64,000 bases of DNA, from assembly GCA_020639295.1 (NCBI GenBank), contig JACKGY010000003.1, forward strand, positions 310,001-374,000, given 5' to 3'. The position numbers were made by a program, and so were the translations under genes. The first letter of the stretch is position 1; every line of letters starts with the position of its first letter. This document shows, piece by piece, positions 58,080 to 64,000 of this stretch. A model generated the notes under the pieces. It did no database searches. It was not told the origin of the DNA and worked only from the letters and a program-made list of their open reading frames with translations. The stretch comes from Planctomycetota bacterium. Its GTDB lineage: Bacteria > Planctomycetota > GCA-002687715 > DRQF01.

Positions 58080-58121
58080 GCGCCCCGCGGGGCGCGGTCG
58101 GGACCCGTCCCTCGGGGACGG
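58080..58121 (-). terminator. Tandem hairpins after actF
   Basis: Two adjacent inverted repeats follow the actF stop codon: CCGTCCC/GGGACGG (58105-58121, 3-base loop) and the 16-bp palindrome GCGCCCCGCGGGGCGC (58080-58095). A GGAGTTTT tail comes soon after. It is probably a terminator or partial attenuator that sets the act:cox transcript ratio. Confidence 0.6.
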
Positions 58122-58122
58122 A

Positions 58123-59360
<1,238 letters not shown>

Positions 59361-59364
<4 letters not shown>

Positions 59365-60550
59365 TTGATCTCCTCCCGCTTCTCGAGCGGAACGTCCGCG
59401 ATGGAAGCGTCGCTGTGGCGCTGCAGGGCGCGGAGATAGAGCACGATGGCCCAGCGGTCCGCGACCGGGATCTGGGCGGCGTAGGAGGGCATCGTCCGGA
59501 TGCCGTTCCGGATCGTGGCGTAGATCTGGCCGGCGGGCTGCTTCTTGACGTAGTCGTCGGTGAGATCGGTGGGCGCCACGAAGGCGCCCTCGCCGAGTTC
59601 CTTGGCCCGGAGGGCCACCGGTCCGTCACCCTGACCGCCGTAACCGTGGCAGACGGAGCAGTAGATGTCGAAGCGGTTGCGACCGCGCTCCATCAGCTCG
59701 CGCGTGACCGCGACCGGAAAGCCGTCGGCGAAGTTGCCGTCGACCGTGCCCAGCTCGAGGTGCTGGTTCTCGCGCAGCTCGCCGCGGGCGATGGTGCCGT
59801 CGACCTGGGGGCGCATGGCCCGGCCGTCAGCGAAGAGCGGGCTGGCTGCCTGGGTCTTGTACTTCGGCTGGAAGTCCATGTCGCCGACCAGGTGCAGGCG
59901 CGGCGTATCCGTCTTGGCGTTCCGGGCCCGGTAGGCGACCACCAGCGGGATCATCGCCAGGGTGATGCCCAGGACGCCGACGAACTTGACCCAGCCGGGC
60001 AGGACCTGGCCGTCGAGCGGCTCCTCGCAGATCTCGACCGAGGCGGCGCCGGTCGACTCGAGGAGCTTGCGGGTGGCGCCGGGGTCGAACTTCTCGTCGC
60101 GGGCCTCGATGGCCACGAAGAAGCGGTCGTCGGTGGCCTTCTTGAACTTCGCCATCCGGAACAGCGGGTGGTAGAAGCGGGGCAGGCCGTTGAGCACGAA
60201 GACCAGCAGGAAGGTGGTCACCGCGGCGAAGAGGATGGTCGACTCGAAGGCCACCGGGATGTTGGCCGGGAGGCTGAACAGCGGCTTGCCGCTGATCAGG
60301 AAGGCGTAGTCGTGGGCGTTGGTCCACCACTGGAGCAGGATGGACAGGCCGAGGCCGCTGAGGCCGGCGCCGAGGGTGATCCAGGGCAGGATCGTCGGTC
60401 GCACGCCCATGGCGTCGTCCATGCCGTGAACCGGGAAGGGCGTGTGCACGTCCCAGCGCCGGTAGCCGGCGTCGCGGATGCGGCGGGCCGCCGCCATCAC
60501 GCTGTCGACGTCGCCGTACTCGGCGACGATTCCGAAGGTCCTGGTCTCGC

Positions 60551-60554
<4 letters not shown>
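59361..60554 (-). CDS. actDE: Alternative complex III ActD-ActE fusion (DUF3341 + cytochrome c)
   Basis: 397 residues that join two subunits normally encoded separately. Residues 1-185 are ActD (DUF3341), with two membrane helices and the motif [19 protein letters not shown] ... HGMDDAMGV. Residues 190-397 are ActE, a membrane-anchored monohaem cytochrome c with CSVCH at 299-303 ([14 protein letters not shown]) and Met355 ([11 protein letters not shown]). No stop codon or frame change separates them. It overlaps actC and actF by ATGA. The cytochrome part passes electrons towards the caa3 oxidase. Confidence 0.92.
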
Positions 60555-61977
<1,423 letters not shown>

Positions 61978-61981
<4 letters not shown>

Positions 61982-64000
61982 GACTTGTCCTTGGCGAGTT
62001 CGGGGTTCGGGTTGCGCACGCGCGCCAGGTACTGCGTGCGCGGCTTGACGTTCAGCTCTTCCAGGAGCGCGTAGCTGCGCGAGTCCTCGTGCAGGTGCCG
62101 GACCGCGGCGTCGCGATCGTTGAGGTCACCGAAGACGATGGCCTCGGAAGGGCAGGCCTGCTGGCAGGCGGAGACGATGTCGCCATCGGCGATCGGTCGG
62201 CCCGAATTGCGCGACTCCTGGCGGGCCGAGGCGATGCGCTGCACGCAGTAGGTGCACTTCTCCATGACGCCGCGGGCGCGCACGGTGACCTCCGGGTTGA
62301 AGGCCATCTTGAGCGACTCGTTCTTCGCCTCCTTCAGCTCCTTGTGGTAGTTGAAGAAGTTGAAGCGGCGCACCTTGTAGGGGCAGTTGTTGGCGCAGTA
62401 GCGGGTGCCGACACAGCGGTTGTAGACCATGTCGTTGAGGCCCTCGTGCGAGTGCATCGTGGCCGCCACGGGGCAGACCTGCTCGCAGGGGGCGTTCTCG
62501 CAGTGCTGACAGGCCACCGGCTGCTGCACCACCTCGGGCGCGGCGATGTCGCCCCGGAAGTAGCGGTCGATGCGGATCCAGTGCATCTCGCGCCCCTTGA
62601 GGACGTCGGCCTTGCCGACCACCGGGATGTTGTTCTCCGCCTGGCAACCGACCACGCAGGCGTTGCAGCCCACGCACTTGTTCAGGTCGATGGCCATGCC
62701 CCAGCGCTTGCCGTCCTCGGGCAGCGGCGACTTCCACAGCGACTCGAGCTCGGGGTGGTGCACGACGTGTCGGGCGAAGTCCGGGTGCTTCTCGTACTCC
62801 TCGAGGTCGGCCTCGCGGATCAGCTGGCCGAGGCGTTCCTCGCGGCCCTTCATGCCGATCTCGTCGATCGCGTGATGGCTCTGGGTCGCGGCCAGCTCGT
62901 GGCAGCCGTCGATCTTCTCGACCACGACCGCGGCGAGGGCCGCGCCGGAGGCCTCCTGGATCGCGTAGGCATCGAAGCCGGGCGCGCCGATCTCGCGGCT
63001 CAGCGAACCGCCGACGTTGCCGGCCTCGCGGCGGCCGTAGCCGAGCGCGAGGCCGAGAGTGCCGGGCGCCTGGCCGGGCATGACGTAGACCGCGCAGTCG
63101 AGCTGGCGCTCGCCCCGCTTCAGCCGCACCATCGAGCCGGTGGTCAGCTCGAGGCGATCGGCGTCGGCGGCGGCCATCATCAGGGCGTTGTCCCAGGTCA
63201 GCTTGGACATGAAGTCCGGCAGTTCCTGGAGCCAGCCGTTGTTGGCGAAGCGGCCGTCCCAGACGGCGGGGCTGGGCTGGAAGACCAGCTCGAAGGCCCC
63301 GGTGGGCGCCGCGTTGGCGGTCATCGGGTCGAAGTCCCGAAGCTTGGCGGTCTCGATCCGCGCCGCCCCGTCCTTGTCGAAGCCGTCGTGGATCAGGTGG
63401 CGCCAGGCGCGATCGTCGCTGCCGTGGCCCTGCGACCAGGTCGTGCGCACCAGTTCGCGACCGGGGCGCTCCTCGCCGGCCAGGAGGGCGACGACTTCGA
63501 TGGCGCTGCGGCCGTCGTAGAGCGGTGCGATCAGCGGCTGGGCGACGACGAGGCTGCCGTCCCAGGCCAGGGCGTCGCCCCAGCACTCGAGATCGTGGGC
63601 CATCGGCAGGTGCCAGGTCGCGGCGCGCGCGGTCTCGTCGTGGTGGAGACCGAGGTGGACGCTGTGCGGCACCTTGGCCAGGGCCGCCGCGAACTCGAGC
63701 GCGGCGGGGCTGGCGTAGACCGGATTGGCGCCGAGGATCAGCAGGGTGTCGATCGCGCCGCTGCTCATCTGGGCCACCAGGCCCTTCAGGTCCTGATCGC
63801 CACGGTCGGGCTCGGCGATGTAGTCGACCGTCTTGCCGGGCGCACCGAGCCGCTCGTTGAGGCGATGGGCGAGGGCATGGACGCCGGCCGGCAGGTGTCG
63901 GCCGACGGCGATCAGCGCGGCGCCGGCATGGGCGGCCAGGTCGCGCGCCAGGGCGCTGGCGAACTCCGCCTCGTCCTTGCCGAGGCCCGTGGCCTCGCCG
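61978..64000 (-). CDS. actB: Alternative complex III subunit ActB, 5' end outside the window
   Basis: 674 visible residues. The frame stays open to the last base, reading [16 protein letters not shown] near the edge, so the N-terminal part is missing. The visible left part is the molybdopterin-enzyme-like domain ([25 protein letters not shown]), known to be cofactor-free in this family. The C-terminal part is a ferredoxin-like iron-sulphur domain with cysteine groups [35 protein letters not shown], and CTYC ... [10 protein letters not shown]. These clusters carry electrons from quinol to the haems. An actA gene is expected just upstream, outside the window. Confidence 0.94.

Overview
The window is 64 kb of a high-GC bacterial chromosome. 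A planctomycete-like organism is my best guess, not a proof. The pointers are lineage-style secreted proteins with IPT/TIG-like and pre-peptidase-like domains, FG-GAP propeller proteins, an alternative complex III next to a caa3-type oxidase, and the non-mevalonate isoprenoid pathway. No rRNA gene and no CRISPR array was seen.

Layout. 1-7.3 kb: start of ruvC, a large secreted protein, then the overlapping row ispD - ispF - secreted helical-repeat protein - pepD. 7.3-27.1 kb: mostly chromosomal genes, including a PhoX-like protein, a phosphatase/ADP-ribosylglycohydrolase fusion, secreted proteins, a radical SAM/SPASM protein with a membrane-anchored partner, an FG-GAP protein, an S41 peptidase, a membrane-bound class III nucleotide cyclase and a glycosyltransferase. 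27.2-30.5 kb: a restriction-modification pair, divergent from a class D beta-lactamase lipoprotein. 30.5-36.2 kb: a gene-poor accessory stretch with a methyltransferase-like protein, two orphans and a complete IS21-family element.

36.2-42.4 kb is the highlight. A compact genomic island sits in the 3' end of a tRNA-Gly(CCC) gene and is bounded by 39-bp perfect direct repeats. Besides a tyrosine recombinase and a truncated second recombinase it carries only an AAA+ ATPase followed by a subtilisin-family (S8) protease. I read this pair as cargo, most probably a conflict or defence module. At the tRNA end the island also rebuilds a terminator hairpin for the host tRNA.

42.6-52.7 kb: a cyclic-2,3-diphosphoglycerate-synthetase-like GTPase, two sensor kinases, a zinc carboxypeptidase with an apparently inactive paralogue, and a TPR lipoprotein. 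52.8-64 kb: one long minus-strand respiratory block. Alternative complex III (ActB partial, ActC, an ActD-ActE fusion, ActF) passes electrons from quinol to an A2-type caa3 oxidase (SCO, CoxII with haem c, CoxI, CoxIII, CoxIV). Tandem hairpins separate the act and cox parts.
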